Source of the DNA: Adhaeribacter swui
Lineage (GTDB): Bacteria; Bacteroidota; Bacteroidia; Cytophagales; Hymenobacteraceae
DNA: 64,000 bases
Direction: 5' to 3'
NCBI RefSeq assembly: GCF_014217805.1
Contig: NZ_CP055156.1
Span: 3,602,585 to 3,666,584, forward strand
Under the pieces are notes generated by a model. That model saw nothing but the letters and a program-made list of their open reading frames with translations. It was not told where the DNA came from and did not search any database. Within the stretch, counting starts at the first letter, position 1; each line of letters opens with the position of its first letter. A program made the translations under genes and the position numbers. Of the stretch, positions 52,197 to 60,719 are shown piece after piece.

Positions 52197-52649
52197 TTAA
52201 TCATTAACTTTAGTCAGATATTTTAAAATCAGAATAGGGACAATATTGATCATAACGATTATTTCTGCACTTATTGAGCTATAAGCCAGTTCAAAACCTG
52301 ATAAAGAATATAAAAAATTAATCAGAAAATTATTACTAAGGTCAACCCCAAATGAAAGCTGGATACCAGAGTAAAATTTGTAAGTTATACCAAACGCGCT
52401 TAAATGAATAATCTGAAGAGATTGATTAATCCTTGTCCATTTGATTTTAGTTTTACTTTTTGTCTCTTCTTGAATTAAAAGGCTGCCGCAATAAATAGAA
52501 AAAGCATATAAAGCCATGGCTATAAAAAATATGCTTAAAGTTGAGCCCGGAACTGTTGATCTATTTAAGATAGTCCATAAAATTATGAATAAACCTAGAA
52601 TCCCTCCAGCAATTTGATACCAACCTAAGTATTTTAATTTACCATCCAT
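52197..52649 (-). CDS. Hypothetical four-helix membrane protein
   Basis: A 150-residue protein with about four transmembrane segments (12-31, 37-58, 75-95 and 125-145 approximately). No recognised motif. AT-rich codon use, unlike the uxaA gene downstream, suggests an accessory gene. ATG start at 52649. It has no evident partner. Confidence 0.55.
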   Translation of the reverse strand: MDGKLKYLGWYQIAGGILGLFIILWTILNRSTVPGSTLSIFFIAMALYAFSIYCGSLLIQEETKSKTKIKWTRINQSLQIIHLSAFGITYKFYSGIQLSFGVDLSNNFLINFLYSLSGFELAYSSISAEIIVMINIVPILILKYLTKVND

Positions 52650-53054
52650 TAAATTCTATGAGTTAATTATTTCACCGTTTACAGATAAGCTTGCCTTTAT
52701 AATTTAAACATAAATTCAGGGCGTAAAACCAACCAGACTTATCTTACTTTTAGTTAAACCGGAATACCTTTCTTTTAAAATAAGAGATAAGGAAACACTT
52801 TTTTGGGGAACATATTGCCCTAAACTTTCAAAAAATTAAATTTTTTATTTCCGGAATAAACCAGCATCTTCCTGATTGGAATACTGGTTTAGAATAAACC
52901 CGTTGAATAATTTGAGTGATAATAGGGTATAAACTACAACCGGGATTCTCTTGGTTTTAGCTGAATTTTTAAAAATCTTACTTCTGGTAAATGATTGACC
53001 AGAAGCCAAGCACGACACATATATTACTTTTATAAGTCTATTATTTAAAAAACT
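52650..53054. promoter_or_regulatory. Divergent spacer with candidate operator for the sugar isomerase gene
   Basis: 405 AT-rich bases. The one clear element is a dyad CTTCTGGT (52981-52988) / ACCAGAAG (52998-53005) with a 9-base spacer, 50 bases upstream of the plus-strand start at 53055. That is a suitable position for a sugar-responsive repressor or activator. A 71-codon minus-strand frame here was not called. Confidence 0.4.
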
Positions 53055-54035
53055 ATGCAAAATAGAAGAAATTTTTTGAGAGCTTCCGGTGCCCTAATGT
53101 TGGGCGGTTTGGGAAGTTTAATGCTCCCGGGTTGCAATACCAAAGATGCCAAAACTACTTCCGAAACGGACTCTACCGATAGTACGGCTACCGCAAACAC
53201 CAGTCAAAATACCCCGGCGGCCGCTATACCGGCGGCTGGCTTGCAATTATACACCGTGCGCGAATTACTAGATAAAGACCTGAAAGGTACTTTGCAAAAA
53301 ATAGCCGACATCGGGTATAAAAACATGGAAGCGGCGGCCGGCGCCAAAGGCCATTATTATGGCTTAAAACCCAAAGAATTTGCGTCGATGCTGGACGGCA
53401 TGGGCATGAAAGTGCGGAGCAACCACGTATTGGTAGGTGGCCAAGCTAAAGAAGAAGCGCCTTTGCCGGATAGCTTGCAAACGTTAAATAACAACATGCA
53501 GCAGCTCGTAGACATGGCCGCTGAAGCTGGGCAAAGTTATTTGGTTTGTGCCTTTTTGTTCCCGAGCGAGCGCAAAACCATCGACCAGTATAAAAAATAC
53601 GCGGAGTTGTTTAACAAAACCGGCGAAGCTTGTAAAAAAGCCGGACTCACTTTCGCTTACCACAACCATGATTTTGAATTCCAGAAAATAGACAACCAAG
53701 TGCCTTACGACATTCTGTTAAACGAAACGGATAAAGATTTAGTGAAAATGGAGCTGGACTTGTACTGGGCCGAAAAATCCGGTAACGATCCAGTTGCCTT
53801 GTTCCAGAAACACCAAGGCAGGTTCCCGCTGTGGCACGTAAAAGACATGGATAATACCGATAAAAAGTTCTTTACCGAAGTAGGCAACGGTACCATTGAT
53901 TTTAAACCTATTTTTGAAGCGGCTCAAACCGCCGGTATGGAGTATTATTTTGTGGAGCAAGATGTTACCCCGGGCAATCCCATCGATAGCATTACTACCA
54001 GTTTCAAGAACTTGCCTAAGTTTTTACCGGCTTAG
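53055..54035 (+). CDS. Exported sugar phosphate isomerase/epimerase-like TIM barrel
   Basis: A 326-residue protein with a twin-arginine-like start (QNRRNFLRAS) and a lipobox (MLPGC, Cys about 27), so it is exported and probably lipid-anchored. The mature part has a Thr/Ser/Asn-rich linker (30-60), then an xylose isomerase-like TIM barrel (about 62-325). Segments are GLQLYTVRELLDKDLKGTLQKIADIGYKNMEAA, LTFAYHNHDFEFQ, VKMELDLYWAEKSG, WHVKDMD and YFVEQD. The ligand residues (His, Glu, Asp) are consistent with metal-dependent isomerase or 3-keto-glycoside lyase activity. A terminator follows. Confidence 0.9.
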   Translation: MQNRRNFLRASGALMLGGLGSLMLPGCNTKDAKTTSETDSTDSTATANTSQNTPAAAIPAAGLQLYTVRELLDKDLKGTLQKIADIGYKNMEAAAGAKGHYYGLKPKEFASMLDGMGMKVRSNHVLVGGQAKEEAPLPDSLQTLNNNMQQLVDMAAEAGQSYLVCAFLFPSERKTIDQYKKYAELFNKTGEACKKAGLTFAYHNHDFEFQKIDNQVPYDILLNETDKDLVKMELDLYWAEKSGNDPVALFQKHQGRFPLWHVKDMDNTDKKFFTEVGNGTIDFKPIFEAAQTAGMEYYFVEQDVTPGNPIDSITTSFKNLPKFLPA

Positions 54036-54050
54036 TATTTTTAAAATTTT

Positions 54051-54097
54051 AAAAATTCAGCCGTATTTTCAATGGAAAGTACGGCTGAATTTTTTTA
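54051..54097 (+). terminator. Rho-independent terminator
   Basis: AAAAATTCAGCCGTA (54051-54065) pairs with TACGGCTGAATTTTT (54080-54094) and runs into a T tract ending at 54097. It lies 15 bases after the isomerase stop codon. Confidence 0.85.
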
Positions 54098-54157
54098 TGC
54101 CAGCAGGTTAAATGGTACCAAGCCTTAGTTAAAATAAGTAAGATTCATAGTTTTTCT

Positions 54158-54756
54158 TTGGAGCCGGTTCCCGTCTCCAGGCTTTGGTGCTATCTAGTTT
54201 GCTGGCTTTAAGTTTTGCCTCATGGTCGGCGGGCCTCGTTTGGCTGTGTAGGGCTGGTCTAAGCTTGTTTTGTTCGTTCCTCACAATGCCTCGTGCCTCG
54301 GCACCACAACCTTAGAAGGCCCTACACAGCCAAACTGGTGTCTTTGCTAGTAGCTTCCGTGTTTACTTTTTTTAGTATTATTAGATTGTATTAAGCTGAA
54401 TTTGTCAGGATTTGCTGAGGGGGAAAGCAGAACCAGGCAGCTTCATTCCGTTAATTCTTGTCATTAGTAGCAACCAATTAAAATCATTTTCCTTCTTTTT
54501 AATCAAACAGATTGATTTCTACCAGACGAGCCGGAAAAGCCGCAGCTAAGCGCGAAGATACCAGTTTGGCTGTGGAGGGTCTTTCGGATTCTGCGAATCT
54601 AGCGATTCGGTGTGGCGCAGCCACATTCCGCAGCGGAGCGAGGAAAGATTCGCTAAACCGCCCGAAAGAGCCAAACTAGGCCAGCCGGCCATGAGGCAAA
54701 ACTTGTAGTTTGCCAATTAGATAGCGCCAGAACATGGTGACGGGAACCGGCTCCAA
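54158..54756. repeat. Family A element, copy 2 (599 bp)
   Basis: It starts TTGGAGCCGGTTCCCGTC and ends GACGGGAACCGGCTCCAA, a perfect terminal inverted repeat. Inner arm blocks, CTTTGGTGCTATCTA and GCCTCATGGtCGGC on the left and GCCGGCCATGAGGC on the right, are shared with the 667-base element at 21197-21863. A block GCGATTCGGTGTGGCGnAG followed by CCACATTCCG is also common to both right arms. No gene. The flanks 54098-54157 and 54757-54949 are empty. Confidence 0.8.
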
Positions 54757-54949
54757 GTAAATAAAGTAGGTTTAACAGCATATTCTATAAAATAACTATT
54801 AGCGCTATGGTTTAATTTTAAAAATTTATAGCAAGATTGTTTCTGTTTTTATTACATTTCTGAAATGTTGTGCTAGCTGATTCTGCGGAAAAGCTACTGG
54901 CTTGGCGATACATTGTTCCAATCAAAAGAAGTAAAACCTAAAATTACCC

Positions 54950-55798
54950 ATGCGCATTTTTACGAAATACTTATTTTTTGTTCTGATTATCGGATTTTTG
55001 TTGCCCATCGGTCTTTCGGCTAAGCCGGCCATTAACTGGAAGAATGTAACTATTTTGATCTACACCAAAAACGGGAAAGGCTACGTGCACGATAATATTC
55101 CGTCGGCGGTAGCGGCCTTGCAATTAATGGCCAAGCAGCAAGGTTTTAAAGTAGAAGTATCCGACGATCCGGCGGTGTTTACGCCCGAAAATTTAAAAAA
55201 ATTTACCTTACTGTTGTTCCCCAGCACTAACAACGATGTTTTTAATACGCCCGAGCAACGCCTGGCTTTTAGACGCTACATGCAGTCGGGGGGTGGTTTC
55301 GTGGGCTTGCACTCCGTAATTGGTACCGAACGTAACTGGACCTGGTTTAAGCAAATGCTGGGCGGCAGCTTTGTATGGCACCCAAAATTTCAAAATTTAA
55401 AAATTCAAGTGATTGATCCGACCCACCCCAGTGCACAGGGTTTGCCTAAAGTTTGGGAGAAACAAGATGAGTGCTATTTTATGAAAGATTTATACCCCGG
55501 CGCGCGCGCCTTTATGGCCCACGATTTAACGGTTCTGGACAGAACGGATGCTGCCGAAAGCGAAAAAATTAAAAATACCGCCGGCCCATATACCACATTG
55601 TACCCCGCGGCCTGGTACCAAACCTTCGATGGTGGCCACGTCTGGATAACTGCCCTGGGACACGCCAAAACCGATTACCAGGACCCCACTTACTTACGCC
55701 ACATTTGGCAAGGAATCCAGTACGTAGCCGGTCAGGTAAAAAAACTAACGTCTAGCAACGCCTACGCCAACTCTTACGACGAACCTGTACGGTATTAA
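54950..55798 (+). CDS. ThuA domain secreted protein
   Basis: A 282-residue exported protein with a signal peptide (about 1-24, FLLPIGLSA). The ThuA glutamine amidotransferase-like fold is evident: VTILIYTKNGKGYVHDNIPSAV, FTLLLFPSTNNDVFNTPEQRLAFRRYMQSGGGFVGLHSV, the strand IQVIDPTHPSAQGLP and HVWITALGHAKTDYQDPTYLRHIWQGIQYV. ThuA domains accompany sugar oxidoreductases in carbohydrate use clusters; they are thought to act on keto-sugars or glycosidic bonds. It is upstream of, but not contiguous with, the two Gfo/Idh/MocA genes. Confidence 0.9.
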   Translation: MRIFTKYLFFVLIIGFLLPIGLSAKPAINWKNVTILIYTKNGKGYVHDNIPSAVAALQLMAKQQGFKVEVSDDPAVFTPENLKKFTLLLFPSTNNDVFNTPEQRLAFRRYMQSGGGFVGLHSVIGTERNWTWFKQMLGGSFVWHPKFQNLKIQVIDPTHPSAQGLPKVWEKQDECYFMKDLYPGARAFMAHDLTVLDRTDAAESEKIKNTAGPYTTLYPAAWYQTFDGGHVWITALGHAKTDYQDPTYLRHIWQGIQYVAGQVKKLTSSNAYANSYDEPVRY

Positions 55799-55880
55799 GT
55801 TTTGCGGCGGAAGATTTACTATTTACTTAGCCTGAGGATCAATAAATAACTATTCCACTATGGTGATTTTACCACCCCGG

Positions 55881-55901
55881 CCCCTCCTGAAACAGGAGGG
55901 G
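55881..55901. terminator. Hairpin downstream of ThuA gene
   Basis: CCCCTCCTG pairs perfectly with CAGGAGGGG around AAA. It lies 83 bases after the stop codon and is followed by a partial T-run (AGCTTTTGA). It is likely a weak terminator or part of the C/G-rich hairpin repeats also seen at 31915-31945 and 56130-56175. Confidence 0.5.
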
Positions 55902-56037
55902 AGCTTTTGAATTGCTTTGATTGGATTAAGTTTTCGCTTTGTACAAGCGATATTTATTCGCAGGATTTAAATAGTTATAAAGAGACCAGTAATTTTAAAC
56001 ATTAGTATTATCCTTAATTGAGAACTGTAGCTCCTAG

Positions 56038-56256
56038 CAACCGACACCAGTTTAGCCAGTAAGGCACATATAAGGTTTCGGTTCTGCGCAACAGAATTCC
56101 GCATGGAGTGAGAAAACAGAATAGCAGTATTTCCTCCCCTGTTTTTAGGGGAGGTCCCGCAGGGGGAGGGGTAAACGAGGCCCGCCGGCCATGAGGCAAA
56201 CTCAGCCAGCTCAAACAAGATAGAACTAAAACCTGGAGACGGGAACCGGCTCCAAG
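56038..56256 (-). repeat. Family A element, copy 3 (right arm only)
   Basis: The right-arm sequence GCCCGCCGGCCATGAGGCAA and the terminal GACGGGAACCGGCTCCAA, shared with copies 1 and 2, are present. The left arm is missing, and a C/G-rich hairpin (CCTCCCCTGTTTTTAGGGGAGG, about 56138-56160) is inserted in the middle. The region 55799-56697 holds no gene apart from this and the 147-base repeat. Confidence 0.7.
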
Positions 56257-56408
56257 TAACACCAGTTCTGCCTTCGTGCAGCCAATGCGGTTTCCGGCTT
56301 TTAGCCGGAGTGAAGTCACAGACTTTACATTATAAATAAGCACAAGTTTAAAAATTGGCGCAAGTAAAAGTTGGTGTTAGGCAAAAGAACCAATAAGAAG
56401 AGTAAAAT

Positions 56409-56555
56409 AAGCTGTTTAGCATTTTGAAATCTAATAATTAAAAGTGCCAATTAGAAGCTTTTAGGAGTAGTATTTTGTGGAGCTATCCCGTTTTGGTGAT
56501 GGAGACACCCCCAAAGGCGAAGGTTGCCTCTATTTCTATAAATACAAAACAGCTT
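56409..56555 (+). repeat. MITE-like repeat, copy 2 (TIR AAGCTGTTT)
   Basis: 147 bases bounded by AAGCTGTTT and AAACAGCTT, same orientation as copy 1 at 16521-16660. Shared blocks include TAGCATT, CTAATAATTA, AGTGCCAA, GTAGTATTTTGTG and GGTTGCCTCTA. It lies in the gap before the Gfo/Idh gene. Confidence 0.7.
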
Positions 56556-56697
56556 CAAATTTAAAAACTCTACTGCCAAAAAGCTTATGCAATAATAGAT
56601 TCATAGTGAATTTTAAAAAAATCCTCCGTAAAAGCTTCTAAATTCAATCGGGATTAGTAATTTATAAGTTGATTTCTCCCCCAAAACTATTTGTAAC

Positions 56698-58095
56698 ATG
56701 GCAACGAATGATTTTTCTGAATTATCGCGGCGCAGCTTTTTAAAAAAAGCGCTCACCGGAACAGTAGCTACTTCCCTGGCCGGAATCGGATTTCCGACGA
56801 TTGTGCCCGCCTCGGTGTTGGGTAAAAACGCGCCGAGCAACCAGATAAACATAGGTGCCATTGGTACCGGCCGCATTTCGCGTGGCCACGATATGCCTGG
56901 TATCTGGAAACACAATCAAGCCCGCATCATGGCCGTTTGTGATCTGGACCAAAAACGCGCCAATGAAGCCAAACAACTCGTAAACGAATATTACAGCAAG
57001 AAAAACAAGCAGCCCTACGATGGCGTAAAAGTATACTTCGATCACCAGGAATTATTGCAAAACAAAGACATAGACGCGGTAGTTATCAGCACCCCCGATC
57101 ACCAGCACGCCTACATTGGTATCCACGCGGTAGAAGCAGGCAAAGACGTATACCTGCAAAAACCAGCTTCCCTCACCATTGCCGAAGGGCGGGCATTAAG
57201 TAATGCGGTGCACCGCACCGGCCGTATTTTACAGATTGGAAGCCAGCAACGCTCTTCAGCGCAGTTCCGGTACGCTGCCGAACTGGTGCGAAATGGCCGC
57301 ATTGGTCAGTTAAAAACCGTACAGGTAGGTTTGCCCGGCGACCCGGCCGGCGACGAAGAACCAGAAATGCCAATCCCGAAAAATTTAAATTATGATGCCT
57401 GGCTGGGTTCCACGCCGTACGTGTATTACACCGAAAAGCGTGTGCATCCGCAAAACGATTACAGCCGGCCGGGTTGGTTGCGCTGCGAACAGTTTGGTGC
57501 CGGCATGATCACCGGTTGGGGCTCGCACCACGTCGATTGCGCCCATTGGGCCATGGATACCGAATACACTGGGCCTATTGAAGTATGGGGAAAGGCAGAA
57601 TACCCGGCCAAAGGTTTGTGGGATGTGCATGGGATTTTCCGGACGGAAGCCCTGTATGACAATGGCATGAAAATGATTGTAAGTAATGAATTGCCCAACG
57701 GCATTCGTTACGAAGGTACGGAAGGTTGGATCTTTGTGACCCGGGGCGATTACGCCGCCACGGCCAGTGACCCGGTAGCCAAAAAATCCGGCACCAAAGC
57801 CTTAGAAGCGAGTAATCCCAAATTGCTGACCTCAAAGATTGGTCCGGAAGAAATTCATTTATACGAAAGTTCGGATCACCACGGCAACTGGCTGGAGTCG
57901 GTTAAATCGCGTAAGCCCCCGATTGCACCCGTGGAAGTGGGCCACCGTTCCTGTTCTACCTGCCTTATTCACCAGATTGCGATGAAGCTGAAACGCAAGG
58001 TGTATTGGGACCCCGCCAAAGAAAAATTTAAAAATGACGACGAAGCCAACAGCATGCTGTCCAGGTCGCAACGTTACCCATATTTAGTGGGGTAA
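56698..58095 (+). CDS. Gfo/Idh/MocA family oxidoreductase, twin-arginine exported
   Basis: A 465-residue NAD(P)-dependent sugar oxidoreductase. The N-terminus RRSFLKKALTGTVATSLAGIG is a Tat-type signal. The Rossmann domain (about 45-190) has the strand INIGAIGTGRISRGHD and the conserved YLQKPASLTIAEGRAL (the EKP motif as QKP). The C-terminal domain (about 190-465) contains WLRCEQFGAGMITGWGSHHVDCAHWAMD, with the metal or catalytic histidines. It would oxidise a sugar or inositol-like substrate in the periplasm, bearing its own tightly bound NAD, as known for glucose-fructose oxidoreductase. ATG start; the spacing to neighbours suggests its own transcript. Confidence 0.93.
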   Translation: MATNDFSELSRRSFLKKALTGTVATSLAGIGFPTIVPASVLGKNAPSNQINIGAIGTGRISRGHDMPGIWKHNQARIMAVCDLDQKRANEAKQLVNEYYSKKNKQPYDGVKVYFDHQELLQNKDIDAVVISTPDHQHAYIGIHAVEAGKDVYLQKPASLTIAEGRALSNAVHRTGRILQIGSQQRSSAQFRYAAELVRNGRIGQLKTVQVGLPGDPAGDEEPEMPIPKNLNYDAWLGSTPYVYYTEKRVHPQNDYSRPGWLRCEQFGAGMITGWGSHHVDCAHWAMDTEYTGPIEVWGKAEYPAKGLWDVHGIFRTEALYDNGMKMIVSNELPNGIRYEGTEGWIFVTRGDYAATASDPVAKKSGTKALEASNPKLLTSKIGPEEIHLYESSDHHGNWLESVKSRKPPIAPVEVGHRSCSTCLIHQIAMKLKRKVYWDPAKEKFKNDDEANSMLSRSQRYPYLVG

Positions 58096-58217
58096 TCTGT
58101 AAAGGGATCTTCAGGTGTAGTTTTTAAGCATATGCATGACTTAGCTAAGTGATGCTGCTTGGCAGGTGGAAGTATATTGAATTATAGATTCTGACGTGAG
58201 CGTTCACGTTCGTTTCT

Positions 58218-58253
58218 AACAGTTTGGTTAGCCTCCGGCAATGCCAAACTGTT
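58218..58253. terminator. Hairpin downstream of Gfo/Idh/MocA gene
   Basis: AACAGTTTGG (58218-58227) pairs exactly with CCAAACTGTT (58244-58253) around a 16-base loop. A smaller hairpin CGTGA-GCGT-TCACG sits just before it. Both are about 100-155 bases past the stop codon and lack a T-run, so they are terminator candidates only. Confidence 0.4.
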
Positions 58254-58353
58254 AAGCCTTTACCAAGAAGAAAATTTAAAATTTCCACTTATCAAAGATC
58301 AGAATCTGTTGATCAGACATAAGTCTGCATAAAAGAAATGTCTCCATTCCATG

Positions 58354-58434
58354 GTCATTCTGAGCTTGTCGAAGAAACTAAATAATACCGTTCATTTCGG
58401 TACCCATTAGATCCCTCGACAAGCTCGGGATGAC
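58354..58434 (+). repeat. 81-base dispersed palindromic repeat, copy 2
   Basis: GTCATTCTGAGCTTGTCGAAG to GATGACCG; this is the reverse orientation of 21514-21594, with about 85 percent apparent identity. The ends GTCATTCTGAGC and GCTCGGGATGAC are partly complementary. No ORF. The surrounding gap 58096-58711 contains nothing else except the hairpins listed. Confidence 0.75.
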
Positions 58435-58774
58435 CGTCAAAAATTTTTGATAATACTTGTTGTTTATGAATCGGGAGGCTTCTACAAAGGCGAACCGAAC
58501 TTACCTTTCCTAGAACAAATCATCTGTCAAGTTTTTGCCAACCTGAGATCGAAAGATAAGGGACGTGAACGAAGACTCTCTCGACAAATTCAGAACTTTA
58601 AGTTATACAATTATTGAGGAATAAAGAGTGTAATGGTAAATAGGAGAAGCGTTTCGTCAGACTATTCCTCCTGATTCGGTTACGTTTCCGGAATTTAAAT
58701 GCGAGTTAAATTTGATTTGCTCCGGTATAAGCTTTTTATTTACCCGTTCGAATCCTGGCAATAAAATGCATTCT

Positions 58775-60205
58775 ATGAAAAAACTCTTTTTCCCCGCCTT
58801 ACCTGTTTTACTAATCAGCACTTTGATTAGCTGTTCTAACAACAAAAAAGAAACCAATACGGAAAATAAAAACGAAACAGAAGCTAATACCACCGCCACT
58901 ACTACCGGTCAGATTAAGTTAATGACCTTGGATCCGGGGCATTTTCACGCGGCTTTAGTGCAAAAGTCCATGTACCCCAACGTAGATCCTTTGGTGCACG
59001 TGTTTGCGCCGGCCGGACAGGACGTGGACGAACATCTTAAACGAATCAGCCAGTATAATGCCCGCGCCGAAAGTCCTACCCAGTGGCAGGAAGATGTGTA
59101 TACCGGTCCGGATTTCTTGCAGAAAATGCTGACGACCAAACCCGGCAACATGGTAGTAATGTCGGGCAATAACCAGAAAAAAACGGAATACATTAAAGCC
59201 GCCGTGGATGCGGGCCTAAATGTTTTGGCCGATAAACCCATGGCCATTACCACGCAAAACTTTGATTTATTAAAAGAAGCGTTTGCCTCGGCGGAAAAAA
59301 ATAAAGTAATGCTATACGACATCATGACGGAGCGTTACGAGATTACCACCATGTTGCAACGCGAGTTCTCGAAACTGCCCGAGGTATTTGGTACCCTGCA
59401 AAAAGGAACGGCAGCGGATCCGGCTATTACCAAAGAAAGCGTACATCACTTTTTTAAATACGTATCCGGTTCGCCTTTAAAACGACCAGCCTGGTTTTTT
59501 GATGTAACGCAGCAGGGCGAAGGCATTGTGGACGTAACTACCCACCTGGTAGATTTAGTGCAATGGGAAGCTTACCCCGAGCAGGTTATTGATTATGCCA
59601 AGGATGTAAAACTAACCAGCGCCCGCCACTGGCAAACCAAACTCACCCCTAAACAATTTAAAACCGTAACGCAACTTGATTCTTATCCGGATTTTTTAAA
59701 AAAAGACGTGCTAAATGATTCTTTATTGGGCGTATACGCGAACGGCGAAATCAATTACCAACTAAAAGGCACACACGCCAAAGTATCGGTCATCTGGAAT
59801 TTTGAAGCCCCGGAAGGTGCCGGTGATACCCACTTCTCCATCATGAAAGGCACCAAGGCCAACTTAATTATCCGGCAGGGCAAAGAGCAAAACTACAAAC
59901 CGGTATTGTACATCGAACCCGTGGCCGGCGCTGATTTAAAAACTTTTGAAGAAACCTTAAAGACCGGCTTGGCCACGGTCCAAACTACTTTCCCGGGCGT
60001 AACCGTCGAAAAAACCGGCAACATCTGGACCGTTACGGCTCCCGAAAAATACCACAACGGCCACGAAGCCCATTTTGGTCAGGTTACCGAAAAGTACCTG
60101 GAGTTTTTATCCACGGGTAAAATGCCGAAGTGGGAGGTGCCCAATATGCTGGCGAAATACTACACTACCACCAAAGCCCTGGAGCTAGCCCGTAAGAAAA
60201 AGTAA
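58775..60205 (+). CDS. Gfo/Idh/MocA-family lipoprotein oxidoreductase
   Basis: From the ATG at 58775 the protein is 476 residues with a signal peptide ending in the lipobox LISC (Cys19 in this numbering); the frame is open back to 58712 but only with a TTG start. The Rossmann part contains KLMTLDPGHFHAALVQ, VVMSGNNQKKTEYIKAAVDAGLNVLADKPMAI (motif DKP where EKP is usual) and AFASAEKNKVMLYDIMTERYE. The C-terminal part has GEGIVDVTTHLVDLVQWEAYPEQ and the end of the fold. An exported sugar oxidoreductase-like protein; the divergent EKP motif means NAD use should not be assumed. A terminator follows. Confidence 0.87.
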   Translation: MKKLFFPALPVLLISTLISCSNNKKETNTENKNETEANTTATTTGQIKLMTLDPGHFHAALVQKSMYPNVDPLVHVFAPAGQDVDEHLKRISQYNARAESPTQWQEDVYTGPDFLQKMLTTKPGNMVVMSGNNQKKTEYIKAAVDAGLNVLADKPMAITTQNFDLLKEAFASAEKNKVMLYDIMTERYEITTMLQREFSKLPEVFGTLQKGTAADPAITKESVHHFFKYVSGSPLKRPAWFFDVTQQGEGIVDVTTHLVDLVQWEAYPEQVIDYAKDVKLTSARHWQTKLTPKQFKTVTQLDSYPDFLKKDVLNDSLLGVYANGEINYQLKGTHAKVSVIWNFEAPEGAGDTHFSIMKGTKANLIIRQGKEQNYKPVLYIEPVAGADLKTFEETLKTGLATVQTTFPGVTVEKTGNIWTVTAPEKYHNGHEAHFGQVTEKYLEFLSTGKMPKWEVPNMLAKYYTTTKALELARKKK

Positions 60206-60271
60206 AAATTTAAAAAAAGTAGCTGATACGCGCGCTTTTAAGCAATTGCTACATATTGTAGCTTATTCCTC

Positions 60272-60323
60272 AAAACTCCCGATACCAACCTGTTCAGTTT
60301 AACAAGTTGGTATCGGGAGTTTT
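60272..60323 (+). terminator. Rho-independent terminator
   Basis: AAAACTCCCGATACCAAC and GTTGGTATCGGGAGTTTT form a long perfect stem with a 16-base loop, 66 bases after the Gfo/Idh lipoprotein stop codon, followed by ATATTATT. Confidence 0.85.
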
Positions 60324-60430
60324 ATATTATTTATAAGTTGAGAAAACAGATTAAGTTTTCTGCTCATTTTAACTGGCGCCAGTCCTAGCATAGTGATACT
60401 GGTAACTAAAGAACAATAGCCAGTCTCCTG

Positions 60431-60492
60431 CTGGTGCGAGCTTGTAGCTCGTACCTTAATCGTTCAAAGTACGAGCTACAAGCTCGCACTAG
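60431..60492. repeat. Large perfect palindrome in gene-free gap
   Basis: GTGCGAGCTTGTAGCTCGTAC (60434-60454) and its exact complement (60469-60489) form a 21-base stem, with 23 of 24 pairs if extended outward, and a 14-base loop. It lies between two genes transcribed in the same direction. The rest of 60324-60719 has no gene. Confidence 0.7.
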
Positions 60493-60719
60493 CGGAAAAC
60501 TAAATATTTTTAAAAGTGCTTTAGTAAATAAGACAATCAAAGAACTGGTTTCGGGTTATTGTTGTTTATGACTTAACATAGCCTGTTTTGAAATATAAAA
60601 GGATTAACTTGCGTTAAACAAATACCGGCGCACTCTTTGTAAAAAGCTAAATGATAAGTTTCGAGTAAGATTTAAGTGCAGGTACTTACTTTAGATTCCG
60701 AATTTTTTAAAAATTTTCA

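Noticed and set aside
52845-53060. 71-codon minus-strand open frame before the sugar isomerase gene
   Set aside because: It overlaps the candidate operator and the start of the isomerase gene, has a random-looking composition, and shows no signal or motif.
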